The translations under genes were made by a program, and so were the position numbers. Below, piece by piece: positions 7,791-15,356 of a DNA stretch of 37,280 bases (positions are counted from its first letter, which is position 1; each line of letters begins with the position of its first letter). Origin of the DNA: an uncultured Pelagibacteraceae bacterium (GTDB lineage Bacteria > Pseudomonadota > Alphaproteobacteria > Pelagibacterales > Pelagibacteraceae); assembly GCA_902516065.1 (NCBI GenBank), contig CABXXB010000006.1:1-37280 (forward strand), given 5' to 3'. The notes below the pieces were generated by a model. It did not search any database. It was not told where the DNA came from and saw only the letters and a list, made by a program, of their open reading frames with translations.

Positions 7791-8492
7791 TTATCTGGCA
7801 AGCTTTATAAAAATATCACCCATTCCTGTTTCTAAATTTTCTAAAGGTGTATTATTTCGTAATTCACAAAAACTTCCTGTTATTTGATGGCTCCTAATAA
7901 AGTCTATTTCAACTTTTTTACAACTTCTACCCTTATGTAATAAACCTATTACTACTCGACCGTTAAGGTTGTAAACTTGATCGTTGTTAATTTTTTCACC
8001 ATCACAAAAATAGTTTCTATTAACTCTATTTGGAAAATCTTTTTTATTACAAGGATTTTTTATAGTAAATACGTAAAATTCTTTTAAACCATTTATAAAC
8101 TTATATTTCATTTTTTCTACTTTTGAATATTTCATTACATCACATGAACAAGGAATACAGCACTTATAATAATCACCACAAATTTTTTCATTAGTTTTTC
8201 TTTCACTAACAAATAAAAAGTCTGGTTCAGCATTAGGGTCAATTAATGATCCGGACACAGCACAATATAATTTGTTATATTCAATAAAATCTTCATAAGT
8301 AATGTCTTTATCAATTATATATTTAAAAAATTTTGGACCTGCAGCGTTTCTATTTTGATCTGGAAAAATTCTTGACCAATCGGTAATTAATTCTTTATAA
8401 TAATTTTTTTCTGAGGAGTTTGAAATATTGGAAAAAAGTAAAGTTAGTGCACATACAACTGTAAATTTAACTATATTATTTAAAAATTTCAT
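7791..8492 (-). CDS. hypothetical Cys-rich secreted protein
   Basis: I do not recognise this family. The 233-aa precursor has a signal peptide (KFLNNIVKF then a hydrophobic run, probable cleavage near residue 27). The mature part holds about ten cysteines, including a dense cluster CGDYYKCCIPCSCDVMKY (about residues 109-126). Others are in LYCAVSG, NPCNKK, YFCDGE, RSCKK and SFCELR. This suggests a periplasmic disulphide-stabilised or metal-binding protein. It is a monocistronic gene, divergent from the fasciclin gene, with a long hairpin in the intervening 137 nt. Confidence 0.75.
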   Translation of the reverse strand: MKFLNNIVKFTVVCALTLLFSNISNSSEKNYYKELITDWSRIFPDQNRNAAGPKFFKYIIDKDITYEDFIEYNKLYCAVSGSLIDPNAEPDFLFVSERKTNEKICGDYYKCCIPCSCDVMKYSKVEKMKYKFINGLKEFYVFTIKNPCNKKDFPNRVNRNYFCDGEKINNDQVYNLNGRVVIGLLHKGRSCKKVEIDFIRSHQITGSFCELRNNTPLENLETGMGDIFIKLAR

Positions 8493-8515
8493 TTAAAGAA
8501 AAGACCTATTAATTG

Positions 8516-8557
8516 CTTATTTGAAAGATTAAATCAAACAAATCTTTCCAAAATAAG
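8516..8557. repeat. long inverted repeat between divergent secreted-protein genes
   Basis: The left arm CTTATTTGAAAGATT (8516-8530) pairs with the right arm at 8541-8557, whose reverse complement is CTTATTTTGGAAAGATT. All 15 left-arm bases pair, with a 2-nt bulge and a 10-nt loop. It sits in the only sizeable gap of this region, between the minus-strand Cys-rich gene (start 8492) and the fasciclin gene (start 8630). It could be an operator, or a hairpin at the 5' end of the minus-strand transcript. Confidence 0.5.
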
Positions 8558-8629
8558 TAAGATTTTTATTTTAACTTTTGTCGCACTTAATTAACCTTTT
8601 AAATTTGGTATTTAAAGATATTAAAACTT

Positions 8630-9103
8630 ATGAAAAAATTTTACTTTAATATAATTTTGCTAGTAATGATTTTAACCCCATCGATTACTTTTGGAAATGT
8701 GATTGATAAGCTAAATGAAACCGGCAGATTCACAAAGTTAAATGAAACGCTTACTAAGTCAGGTTTAAACAATAATTTAAAAGGCAATGGACCATTTACA
8801 GTTTTTGCACCATTAGATGATGCATTTGCAGCAATTAGTGCAAAAACATACTATGGCTTGTTAAATGAAGATAATAAAGACAAACTTATAAAAATATTAG
8901 GTAGGCATGTTTTTTTGAAAAAAATTACTTCCTCAGAAATAGATGATGAGATCAAGATAAAAGCAATTAATGGTGAAGAAATAACAATTAAAAAAGTAAA
9001 TGGTATAGTTTATATAAACGAGGCTGAAGTTGTGAAAGCAGATGTTGAGGTCTCAAACGGGGTGATCCATTATATAAACAGAGTTTTACAGCCATTAAAT
9101 TAA
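8630..9103 (+). CDS. fasciclin (FAS1) domain secreted protein
   Basis: A 157-aa protein with a signal peptide (MKKFYFNIILLVMILTPSITFG) followed by one FAS1 domain. The two conserved FAS1 boxes are visible: H1 as GPFTVFAPLDDAF (about residues 53-65) and H2 as SNGVIHYINRVLQP near the C-terminus, with the intervening YH-like region as LGRHVFLKKIT. FAS1 proteins are extracellular or periplasmic adhesion modules; single-domain bacterial forms are common in marine Alphaproteobacteria. The stop codon directly abuts the stop of the convergent FG-GAP gene with no spacer. Confidence 0.92.
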   Translation: MKKFYFNIILLVMILTPSITFGNVIDKLNETGRFTKLNETLTKSGLNNNLKGNGPFTVFAPLDDAFAAISAKTYYGLLNEDNKDKLIKILGRHVFLKKITSSEIDDEIKIKAINGEEITIKKVNGIVYINEAEVVKADVEVSNGVIHYINRVLQPLN

Positions 9104-10531
9104 TTATTTTTGTTTTATAGTAATTGTTTGATTTAAATTTTTAACAGACATTATTTTAGTTTCTCCGTTAGTCCATTTAATTTGTATTTTAATATTTTTT
9201 TCTTTTTTTCTAATACCGTAATGAGCAACTGGTTCCATTTGACAAAGATAGCCTGATCCAGCATCAATTGTTTTTGAATGTTTTCTTAAATTCGAAATAA
9301 GTGTTACAGTAGCTCCACGAGCAGGAGCTCCGTATTTATTCAAAGGTTTTATTCTTAAATATTTTTTAGTAGAATCTATTTTTGCTTTATACAAAGATAA
9401 AGGCTGATCCACGCTTTCGCCGTGAGAAACTAATAATTCTAGAATTCCATCATTATCTATATCCGCAACAGCTGCACCAGTTCCATATCCATCTTTTTCT
9501 AATGCAATGTCCAATGGAATTTGCTCAATTACACCATTATCTAATATTTTGAATAGTTTATTTTTTTCACCAATATTATTCATAAAAATTTCATCAAAAC
9601 CATCATTGTCAAAATCAGCTGAAATAATTGTTCTTATTCTTGATGGCTCATCGTAAGGTGGTTTCGCTATATCTTTAAAGATATTATTTTTTAAAACATA
9701 AGCTCTGTGAAATCCTCCCCAATTTCCATTTAAAATATCAAGTCTTCCTCTATAATAAATATCAGACAAAGCAGTTCCTCTACCATTTTGAAGAACATCC
9801 TCAACTCTGTATTCATACGCAACATCTAAAAATTTGCCTTTTTTATTTTCATATAAGAAATTTGCTCCCCTCTCATTTGCTGCAAAGATATCGATGTTAT
9901 CAGAAATTATATGTCCTGCTACTACTGCACGACCTCCTGTAACTTTAGCCAAGTTTAATTGAACAGATTTATCAATTATAATGTCATTACTATATTCATA
10001 AAATCTAGTTGGCCCACCATAGTTAGCGACATATATTCCATAATTCCCATCTCCTTTTCTATCAACACATACAACTGACCTACCAGCAGTCAAATTTAAA
10101 TCCTTTTGATTTTTTTCAGTTTCAAATAAATCAATAAATTTTCTTCCGTCAAAATCTATCAGTCTATCAGAATATTTTTTTGTTCCACTATATGTATCTG
10201 TGTTAAGAAAATATATTTCTTCATACCCATCTTTATCTATATCGCATGCAGCTACACCAATAGTTCTCCTAAACTCATCTGTAAATTTTTTTTGATTTAT
10301 TATATTAATCAATTTTCCATTTTCGTAAGATAAGGCTAGATTAGGATAACCAAAACCTGTGACTACAAAATCAAAATTTCCATCTTGGTTTACGTCGGTA
10401 ACAGAAACGCCATAACTAAGTCTTTTAGGATTGTCAGAGATTATACTTGTTAAATCCTCAAAAAAACCAGCGCTTGAATAAGTTGGTATTATAATTACAA
10501 AAAAAATTATCAGTTTTTTTAAATATTTCAT
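9104..10531 (-). CDS. FG-GAP/VCBS repeat protein with ASPIC/UnbV C-terminal domain
   Basis: A secreted protein of 475 aa with signal peptide (cleavage after about residue 21) and a beta-propeller of FG-GAP/VCBS repeats. Each repeat has a Ca2+-binding loop of D-x-D/N-x-D-G type: DVNQDGNFD (46-54), DIDKDGYEE, DRKGDGNYG, DFDNDGFDE and DIDNDGILE. The last 90 residues (LRIKPLNKYGAPARGATVTL onwards, with GSGYLCQMEPVAHYGI) match the ASPIC/UnbV domain also seen in CRTAC1. Such proteins are thought to mediate extracellular binding; no enzymatic site is visible. It starts 4 nt after the small DUF2256 gene, suggesting cotranscription with the photolyase upstream. Confidence 0.88.
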   Translation of the reverse strand: MKYLKKLIIFFVIIIPTYSSAGFFEDLTSIISDNPKRLSYGVSVTDVNQDGNFDFVVTGFGYPNLALSYENGKLINIINQKKFTDEFRRTIGVAACDIDKDGYEEIYFLNTDTYSGTKKYSDRLIDFDGRKFIDLFETEKNQKDLNLTAGRSVVCVDRKGDGNYGIYVANYGGPTRFYEYSNDIIIDKSVQLNLAKVTGGRAVVAGHIISDNIDIFAANERGANFLYENKKGKFLDVAYEYRVEDVLQNGRGTALSDIYYRGRLDILNGNWGGFHRAYVLKNNIFKDIAKPPYDEPSRIRTIISADFDNDGFDEIFMNNIGEKNKLFKILDNGVIEQIPLDIALEKDGYGTGAAVADIDNDGILELLVSHGESVDQPLSLYKAKIDSTKKYLRIKPLNKYGAPARGATVTLISNLRKHSKTIDAGSGYLCQMEPVAHYGIRKKEKNIKIQIKWTNGETKIMSVKNLNQTITIKQK

Positions 10532-10535
10532 TATC

Positions 10536-10673
10536 TCAATTCACATATTTTTTACTTGAGCATTTTTTTGAACAATATTTAACTTTTTCCCAATTTAATT
10601 TCCATTTTTTTCTCCAATTAAAAGGTCTTTTGCAAACTGGACAGGTTTTAGATGATAAATTTTCTTTTCTCAT
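10536..10673 (-). CDS. DUF2256 family small zinc-ribbon-like protein
   Basis: A 45-codon gene read from the ATG at 10673-10671 to the TGA at 10538-10536. The product starts [18 protein letters not shown], continues with [10 protein letters not shown] and ends [13 protein letters not shown]. The two CxxC-like pairs (CPVC and CSKKC) and the FxWRKKW core fit DUF2256, a family often found beside DPRP-type photolyase/cryptochrome genes. Its start codon shares one base with the stop of the photolyase gene (TAATG), and the FG-GAP gene begins 4 nt after its stop. Two Cys pairs suggest one structural Zn2+. The function is unknown; the neighbourhood suggests a photolyase partner. Confidence 0.88.
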   Translation of the reverse strand: MRKENLSSKTCPVCKRPFNWRKKWKLNWEKVKYCSKKCSSKKYVN

Positions 10674-12163
10674 TAAATTGTATTTTGTTTGATAAATTTA
10701 TCAGCCTCAGATAAAATTAATTTTTTTCTATCCATTTTCATTTTATCAAAAATTCTTACCATCATTGATAGTCTGGGGTTTGTTAAAAAAAATTTTCTAT
10801 TTCGATCTATAAATCTCCAATAAAGACCATCCATGGTATTGCACCACTCTCCTTTTTTAAAATCCATCATTTTCATAAAATAAGCGGATCCGCAGATATA
10901 AGGTTTAGTTGCAAATATTCCACCATCGCTGAATAATCCCATGCCATAAACATTTGGTACCATTACCCAATCAGAAGAATCTACAAACATTTCCATAAAC
11001 CATTTATAAACTACGTTTGGTTTAATCTCACAAAGGTTCATAATGTTAGATAAAATCATGAGTCTTTCAATATGATGAGACCAGCCATGATTTAATGCAT
11101 TCTTGATAGCATAGTCTAATGGTGGCAAACCTGTTGTTCCATCGTACCAAGATTTTTTCATTTTTCTATTTTGTTTAAAAAAATTTTTGGTTTCCATTTC
11201 CTCTGAATAACTTTGATAAATTCCTCTCATAAACTCTCTCCAACCAATTATCTGGCGAATATAACCTTCTAAAGAATTCATTCTAATTTTATTTTTTTTA
11301 TGAAAATCTAAAACTTTTTGAATAATAAATTCAGGAGTTATTAAACCTAAATTGATATAAGGACTTAATGCACTGTGAAATAAAATGTTGTCTTTTTGAT
11401 TTACTGCATCTTCATAGTCACCAAACAAATTTGATTTTTCTTTTATAAAAAAATTTAAGAGTTTAACTACGTCATCAAATTCTGTTGCTAGCCAAAAGTT
11501 TTCTGTACTACCTGGATGATCTTTAAATAATTTTTCTACGATAGGCTTTAATTTTTTTGTATGATGGGTTTCATTGATTTTAGGAAATTTTGGTATTGAG
11601 ATATCTTTTGGCAATTTATTTCTATTATCCTCATCAAAACTCCATTTTCCTCCAATTGGATTTCCATCAGCTCCTACTAGTATTCCAGATTTTTTCCTGA
11701 CTTCTTTATAAAATGTTGCCATGAAAGGTTTTTTAGATTTTCCTAAATAATTTTTAAATTCATTTCTTGAATTTAAAAACATTGGGGTTTGAATAATATT
11801 CCACTTAATTTTTTCTTTTTTTATAAATTGTGAAATTTTTTTTTCAAAAAATTTGTCCTCAATTTCAAAACTTGAAATTTCATTGATTTTTTTTTGGATA
11901 ATAATTTTTTTTAATTTTTTAAGATAATCCTCTTTAAAATCTTTATCCTCAATTTTTAGATAATTTAATTTGTATTTATTTTTTTTTAAGCTATCTGAAT
12001 AAGAACGCATAGAAGACAAGAAAAGCAGAATTTTTTGTTTATGATGCTTTTCATAAGTGCATAAACCATTATCTTCTGCCATGAAAAAAAGATGGTCCTT
12101 TTTGAAGCGGTCTAGGTATTTTAATGGAAATAATTGATTACCAAGTATAAAAAATAACCTCAT
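10673..12163 (-). CDS. DPRP-family photolyase/cryptochrome ((6-4)-type, FeS-BCP relative)
   Basis: The 496-aa product belongs to the deoxyribodipyrimidine photolyase-related (PF04244-type) lineage that includes Agrobacterium PhrB and Rhodobacter CryB. The N-terminus [13 protein letters not shown] and FFMAEDN are typical. The FAD-binding C-terminal region contains [70 protein letters not shown] and LYWRFI. FeS-BCPs hold a [4Fe-4S] cluster through four Cys, three of them in an insert before the ALYW motif. Here the insert is missing and only C378, C424 and C441 lie in this area, so the cluster is probably lost. It overlaps DUF2256 by one base and diverges from an SDR gene across 27 nt. Confidence 0.92.
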   Translation of the reverse strand: MRLFFILGNQLFPLKYLDRFKKDHLFFMAEDNGLCTYEKHHKQKILLFLSSMRSYSDSLKKNKYKLNYLKIEDKDFKEDYLKKLKKIIIQKKINEISSFEIEDKFFEKKISQFIKKEKIKWNIIQTPMFLNSRNEFKNYLGKSKKPFMATFYKEVRKKSGILVGADGNPIGGKWSFDEDNRNKLPKDISIPKFPKINETHHTKKLKPIVEKLFKDHPGSTENFWLATEFDDVVKLLNFFIKEKSNLFGDYEDAVNQKDNILFHSALSPYINLGLITPEFIIQKVLDFHKKNKIRMNSLEGYIRQIIGWREFMRGIYQSYSEEMETKNFFKQNRKMKKSWYDGTTGLPPLDYAIKNALNHGWSHHIERLMILSNIMNLCEIKPNVVYKWFMEMFVDSSDWVMVPNVYGMGLFSDGGIFATKPYICGSAYFMKMMDFKKGEWCNTMDGLYWRFIDRNRKFFLTNPRLSMMVRIFDKMKMDRKKLILSEADKFIKQNTI

Positions 12164-12190
12164 AAATAAATATAACTAAAAAATAATTTT

Positions 12191-12901
12191 ATGTCAGAAA
12201 AATATCTTATTTTTGGTGCGACAGGATCTATCGGTTCGAGTTTAGCTGAACAATTAAAAAATTCTGGAAAAAGTATTCACTTGGTTGCAAGAAATGAAAG
12301 TGAAGTAAGTTCGATCGCTGAAAAACTTGGATGTTCTTTTACAGTTGCAGATGTTCTTGAAGATAATTTTATTGAAAAGGTTAAATCAGATATTGATGAC
12401 ATTAAAGGTATCGCTTATTGTGTTGGTTCAATAGATTTGAAACCACTTAGAATGGTAAGTGAACAAGATTTTAACAAGTGTATGAAGTTAAATCTTTATT
12501 CTGCAGTTGAAACTATAAAAGGATATCAAGAAACTTTAAAAAAAAATAAAGGATCAATTGTTTTATTTTCAACGGTTGCTGCTCAAAGAGGTTTTACAAA
12601 TCATGCAATAATTGCTTCTGCAAAAGCAGCTGTGGAAGGTTTAACTGTTTCTCTTGCTGCAGAATTTGCTCCAAATATAAGAGTTAATTGTATTGCTCCG
12701 AGTTTAACAAATTCTAAAATTGCAGAGCCAATGTTAAAAAATAAGGCTTTGGCAGATGGAATTGCGAAGGCTCATCCATTAAAAAGATTGGGAGAGGGTA
12801 AAGACTCTGCATCACTTGCAAAATTTTTAATCACTGATGAAAGTTCTTGGGTTACTGGTCAGATTATTGCAGTTGATGGGGGAAGATCTAAATTATCCTA
12901 A
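12191..12901 (+). CDS. short-chain dehydrogenase/reductase lacking the catalytic Tyr
   Basis: A 236-aa Rossmann-fold protein. The cofactor loop GATGSIG is at residues 9-15, the ribose-binding region around VARNESE, the structural YCVGS at the usual NNAG position, and the C-terminal signature VTGQIIAVDGGRS. The Lys of the YxxxK motif is present (K145), but the Tyr position (141) is Ile, in NHAIIASAKAAVEGL. S127/T128 occupy the catalytic Ser site. It is therefore an atypical SDR that may bind NAD(P) without classical chemistry. It is transcribed divergently from the photolyase with only 27 nt between start codons, so both probably share a bidirectional promoter. Confidence 0.88.
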   Translation: MSEKYLIFGATGSIGSSLAEQLKNSGKSIHLVARNESEVSSIAEKLGCSFTVADVLEDNFIEKVKSDIDDIKGIAYCVGSIDLKPLRMVSEQDFNKCMKLNLYSAVETIKGYQETLKKNKGSIVLFSTVAAQRGFTNHAIIASAKAAVEGLTVSLAAEFAPNIRVNCIAPSLTNSKIAEPMLKNKALADGIAKAHPLKRLGEGKDSASLAKFLITDESSWVTGQIIAVDGGRSKLS

Positions 12902-12918
12902 AGAGAAAAATCAAAGAA

Positions 12919-13518
12919 CTAATAGCCAAATTTTTCCCAGGTATTATTTTTTTTTGAACATACCGCTGAAAAAAAATTCAATTTATAACGATTACTTTTA
13001 ATGAATTTACTTAAACTTATATTATTTGATTTAATAAGCTCTGGACTCACTAGGCATAATTTAAATCTTTTACTATAATATTTTAAGTCATTAAAATTTA
13101 GTGGAATCTTATTATCGAAAGTATCTACCCAAACCCAATTTATTTTTTTATAAAAAAAATTTAAATTACTTAAATTTTCAAATTTTGAAATTCTTAAACA
13201 AAGATTACTTTTTTTCTTTTTTTTAACGAATTCAAATATTTTAGGGACAGTTACATCTAATAGAAAATAATTTTTTATTTTAAATTTTTTTAGGTAATTT
13301 AAAATTAAATTTTCTATACCTTCTTCTTTTACATTTAAAATTAAAAATTTATGATTAAATTTTTCTAAATATTCATTTAATAATACTGACTTTTTAAATG
13401 GCTCATGATTTAATATTAATTTTTTATTAAAACTTCTTATATCTATCTCAACACCAAAATTTTTGTTTAAATCTTTAAGTTTTTTTAAAGAGTTTACTCT
13501 ATGTTGTATTTTAAGCAT
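12919..13518 (-). CDS. glycerophosphodiester phosphodiesterase-like protein
   Basis: A short (199 aa) PLC-like TIM-barrel protein. The expected GDPD catalytic residues occur in order: H6-R7, E24 and D26 (in FGVEIDIRS) and H38 (LILNHEPF). Standard GDPDs are 240-300 aa, so this one is reduced but keeps the active-site half. There is no signal peptide, so it should act in the cytoplasm. It is the last gene of a seven-gene minus-strand operon and begins directly at the preceding stop. In this setting it could cleave a phosphodiester of a polyol or nucleotide-polyol. The protein is very Lys/Asn/Phe-rich, like its operon partners. Confidence 0.65.
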   Translation of the reverse strand: MLKIQHRVNSLKKLKDLNKNFGVEIDIRSFNKKLILNHEPFKKSVLLNEYLEKFNHKFLILNVKEEGIENLILNYLKKFKIKNYFLLDVTVPKIFEFVKKKKKSNLCLRISKFENLSNLNFFYKKINWVWVDTFDNKIPLNFNDLKYYSKRFKLCLVSPELIKSNNISLSKFIKSNRYKLNFFSAVCSKKNNTWEKFGY

Positions 13519-14595
13519 TTAATAATTTTTTATAACACCTTTAACATAATCATTTTTTCTTTTCCCTTTTTTTATTTCATTGATGGAGTCTAAAAGTTGA
13601 ACTGCATTTTCTAAATCTATTTCATGAGTAATAAGCTCTTCAAATGCTTTACTTTTTAAAAGAAAAGAATGTGCTTGTTTCCAATTATCATTTTTGCATT
13701 TAAAAGATGAATTCCAAACACCTTTGATATTAATTTGTTTTCTTAAAATTTCACTCACTTCATTTTTTTTAAAAACTAAATCTTTATTAATATTTCCAGA
13801 ATAAAAGACTTTTCCATCTTTTTTTGTAAACATAATTGCTTCTTTAAAACACTGATTATTTCCAGTTGTTTCTATTACAATATCAAATTTTGAAATTAGC
13901 TCTTTTTGAAAATGTAAATTTTCTTTTCCTTTTAAAGATAAATATTGAGCAGTTGAAAATTTTTTACCCAAATTTAGTTTAAATTTATTACGATCTAATA
14001 TATGAACTTGATGATGTCTTGCTATTTTTTTTAATATTCTTGCAAGTATTTGACCTAAAAAACCTGCTCCAAGAATTAAAACTTTCTTTTTATCATTTAA
14101 ATCATTTTTAAATTTACTTATAATGTTGAATACGACTGCTGTAGGCTCGATCAAGGAGCTTTGTTCAAAAGGTAAATTTTTTGATACTTTAAATAAATTC
14201 CATTGATTAACATCTAAAAATTCAGCAAAAGATCCATCAATTCTTGATCCATAATAACTATAGTTATTGCAAAGATTAAATTTTTCTTCGTTGCAATTTT
14301 CACATGTATTAATTATCTTTTTATTTAAACAACATGGCACTAGTGGAAATGCACTTACAATATCTCCTTTACTAAATTTTGTTACATTTTTTCCTATTTC
14401 AGTAATTTTGCCAACAAACTCATGTCCTAAAACTAGTGGATAATGATATGCCATTGAGTCATAAGCTCTAGGTATATCCGAAGCACATATTCCTGATGCA
14501 AGTATATTAATTCTACAATGATTATTTTTAAGTTTTTTTAAAGATTTATTTACAATTTTAAATTTTTTATTTTTAACTAATGCTAAAGATATCAT
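13519..14595 (-). CDS. zinc-dependent medium-chain dehydrogenase, GatD-like polyol-phosphate dehydrogenase
   Basis: An MDR-superfamily enzyme of 358 aa. Catalytic zinc residues are the Cys of SGICASDIPR, the His of LGHEF and the Glu of SLIEP. The structural-zinc cysteine lobe is retained (VPCC, then TCENC and NLC). The Rossmann motif is LGAGFLGQI. The order CASDIPR, YPLVLGHEF, FPLVPC, YGSRIDGSFAEF and IEPTAV follows E. coli galactitol-1-phosphate 5-dehydrogenase (GatD) closely. By analogy it interconverts a ketose phosphate and a polyol phosphate with NAD(P)H. It lies 5 nt after a nucleotidyltransferase gene, which recalls the TarJ-TarI pair that makes CDP-ribitol, although these proteins are not TarI/TarJ themselves. 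Confidence 0.85.
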   Translation of the reverse strand: MISLALVKNKKFKIVNKSLKKLKNNHCRINILASGICASDIPRAYDSMAYHYPLVLGHEFVGKITEIGKNVTKFSKGDIVSAFPLVPCCLNKKIINTCENCNEEKFNLCNNYSYYGSRIDGSFAEFLDVNQWNLFKVSKNLPFEQSSLIEPTAVVFNIISKFKNDLNDKKKVLILGAGFLGQILARILKKIARHHQVHILDRNKFKLNLGKKFSTAQYLSLKGKENLHFQKELISKFDIVIETTGNNQCFKEAIMFTKKDGKVFYSGNINKDLVFKKNEVSEILRKQINIKGVWNSSFKCKNDNWKQAHSFLLKSKAFEELITHEIDLENAVQLLDSINEIKKGKRKNDYVKGVIKNY

Positions 14596-14600
14596 TTTTG

Positions 14601-15356
14601 TTAATTTAAATTTTCAAAAAAATTTTTCCAATAAATATATTGGTTATAACTAAATACATCTCCAAGATTTTTCCAATAATCTACTTCAAATATTTTAATC
14701 TTTTTTTTCTTTTTAATCAAAAAATTTATATTATTGGCAACATAAAGTTCATTATTGATAAAATTTTTTTTATTCAAAGAAATTTCATGCATATCAAAAA
14801 AATCTTTTGAATTCTTAAACCAAAAAGATCCTATTATCATGTGATCTTCAGATGGATTTTTTGAAATGGTTACTTTTTCAGTAATTTTTTTAACTAATCC
14901 CTTATTTTGTATACAATATGCATAATCATTGTAATTTTTTACTATTGTGGATTTTAATCTGTAAGTAAATATAACAACATCAGAATTTTTAATTGTTTTA
15001 AGAAATTTTTTATAAGAATACTTCATAATATAATCACAAGAGTGAATGAATAAATCTTCATCAGCATTAATCTTACTAATCACCTTATAGCAAGTATCTG
15101 ATTGGCCAAGTGTATCTTTATCCAATAAAAATGGAGAAATTTTATTTTTTTTTAAAATTCTTTTAATAACTCCATATTTATGAAAAACTTTTTTTTTTAA
15201 AATACAAATTTTTTTTTTACTAGGTGGTAATTCTTTTATAGACTCCTCTAAAATTGTACTATTATCAATACGTATTAACGGCTTTATAGTAGAAAAATTA
15301 TTTCGCTTAAATCTCTCTCCTAAACCTGCCATGGGTATAATAATATTTTTTATCAT
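14601..15356 (-). CDS. sugar-1-phosphate-type nucleotidyltransferase (second of tandem pair)
   Basis: The 251-aa product has the nucleotidyltransferase fold. Its N-terminal loop is PMAGLGERFKRNNFSTIKPLI (residues about 8-28), a variant of the G-x-G-x-R-x(n)-KP signature, and the metal-binding Asp is in IHSCDYIMKYSYKKF. The second half has MIIGSFWFK and ends LGDVFSYNQYIYWKNFF. This matches the neighbouring upstream gene, so the pair arose by duplication. It would transfer NMP to a sugar or polyol phosphate; the base and sugar cannot be read. Its ATG overlaps the upstream gene's stop by 4 nt. Confidence 0.82.
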   Translation of the reverse strand: MIKNIIIPMAGLGERFKRNNFSTIKPLIRIDNSTILEESIKELPPSKKKICILKKKVFHKYGVIKRILKKNKISPFLLDKDTLGQSDTCYKVISKINADEDLFIHSCDYIMKYSYKKFLKTIKNSDVVIFTYRLKSTIVKNYNDYAYCIQNKGLVKKITEKVTISKNPSEDHMIIGSFWFKNSKDFFDMHEISLNKKNFINNELYVANNINFLIKKKKKIKIFEVDYWKNLGDVFSYNQYIYWKNFFENLN

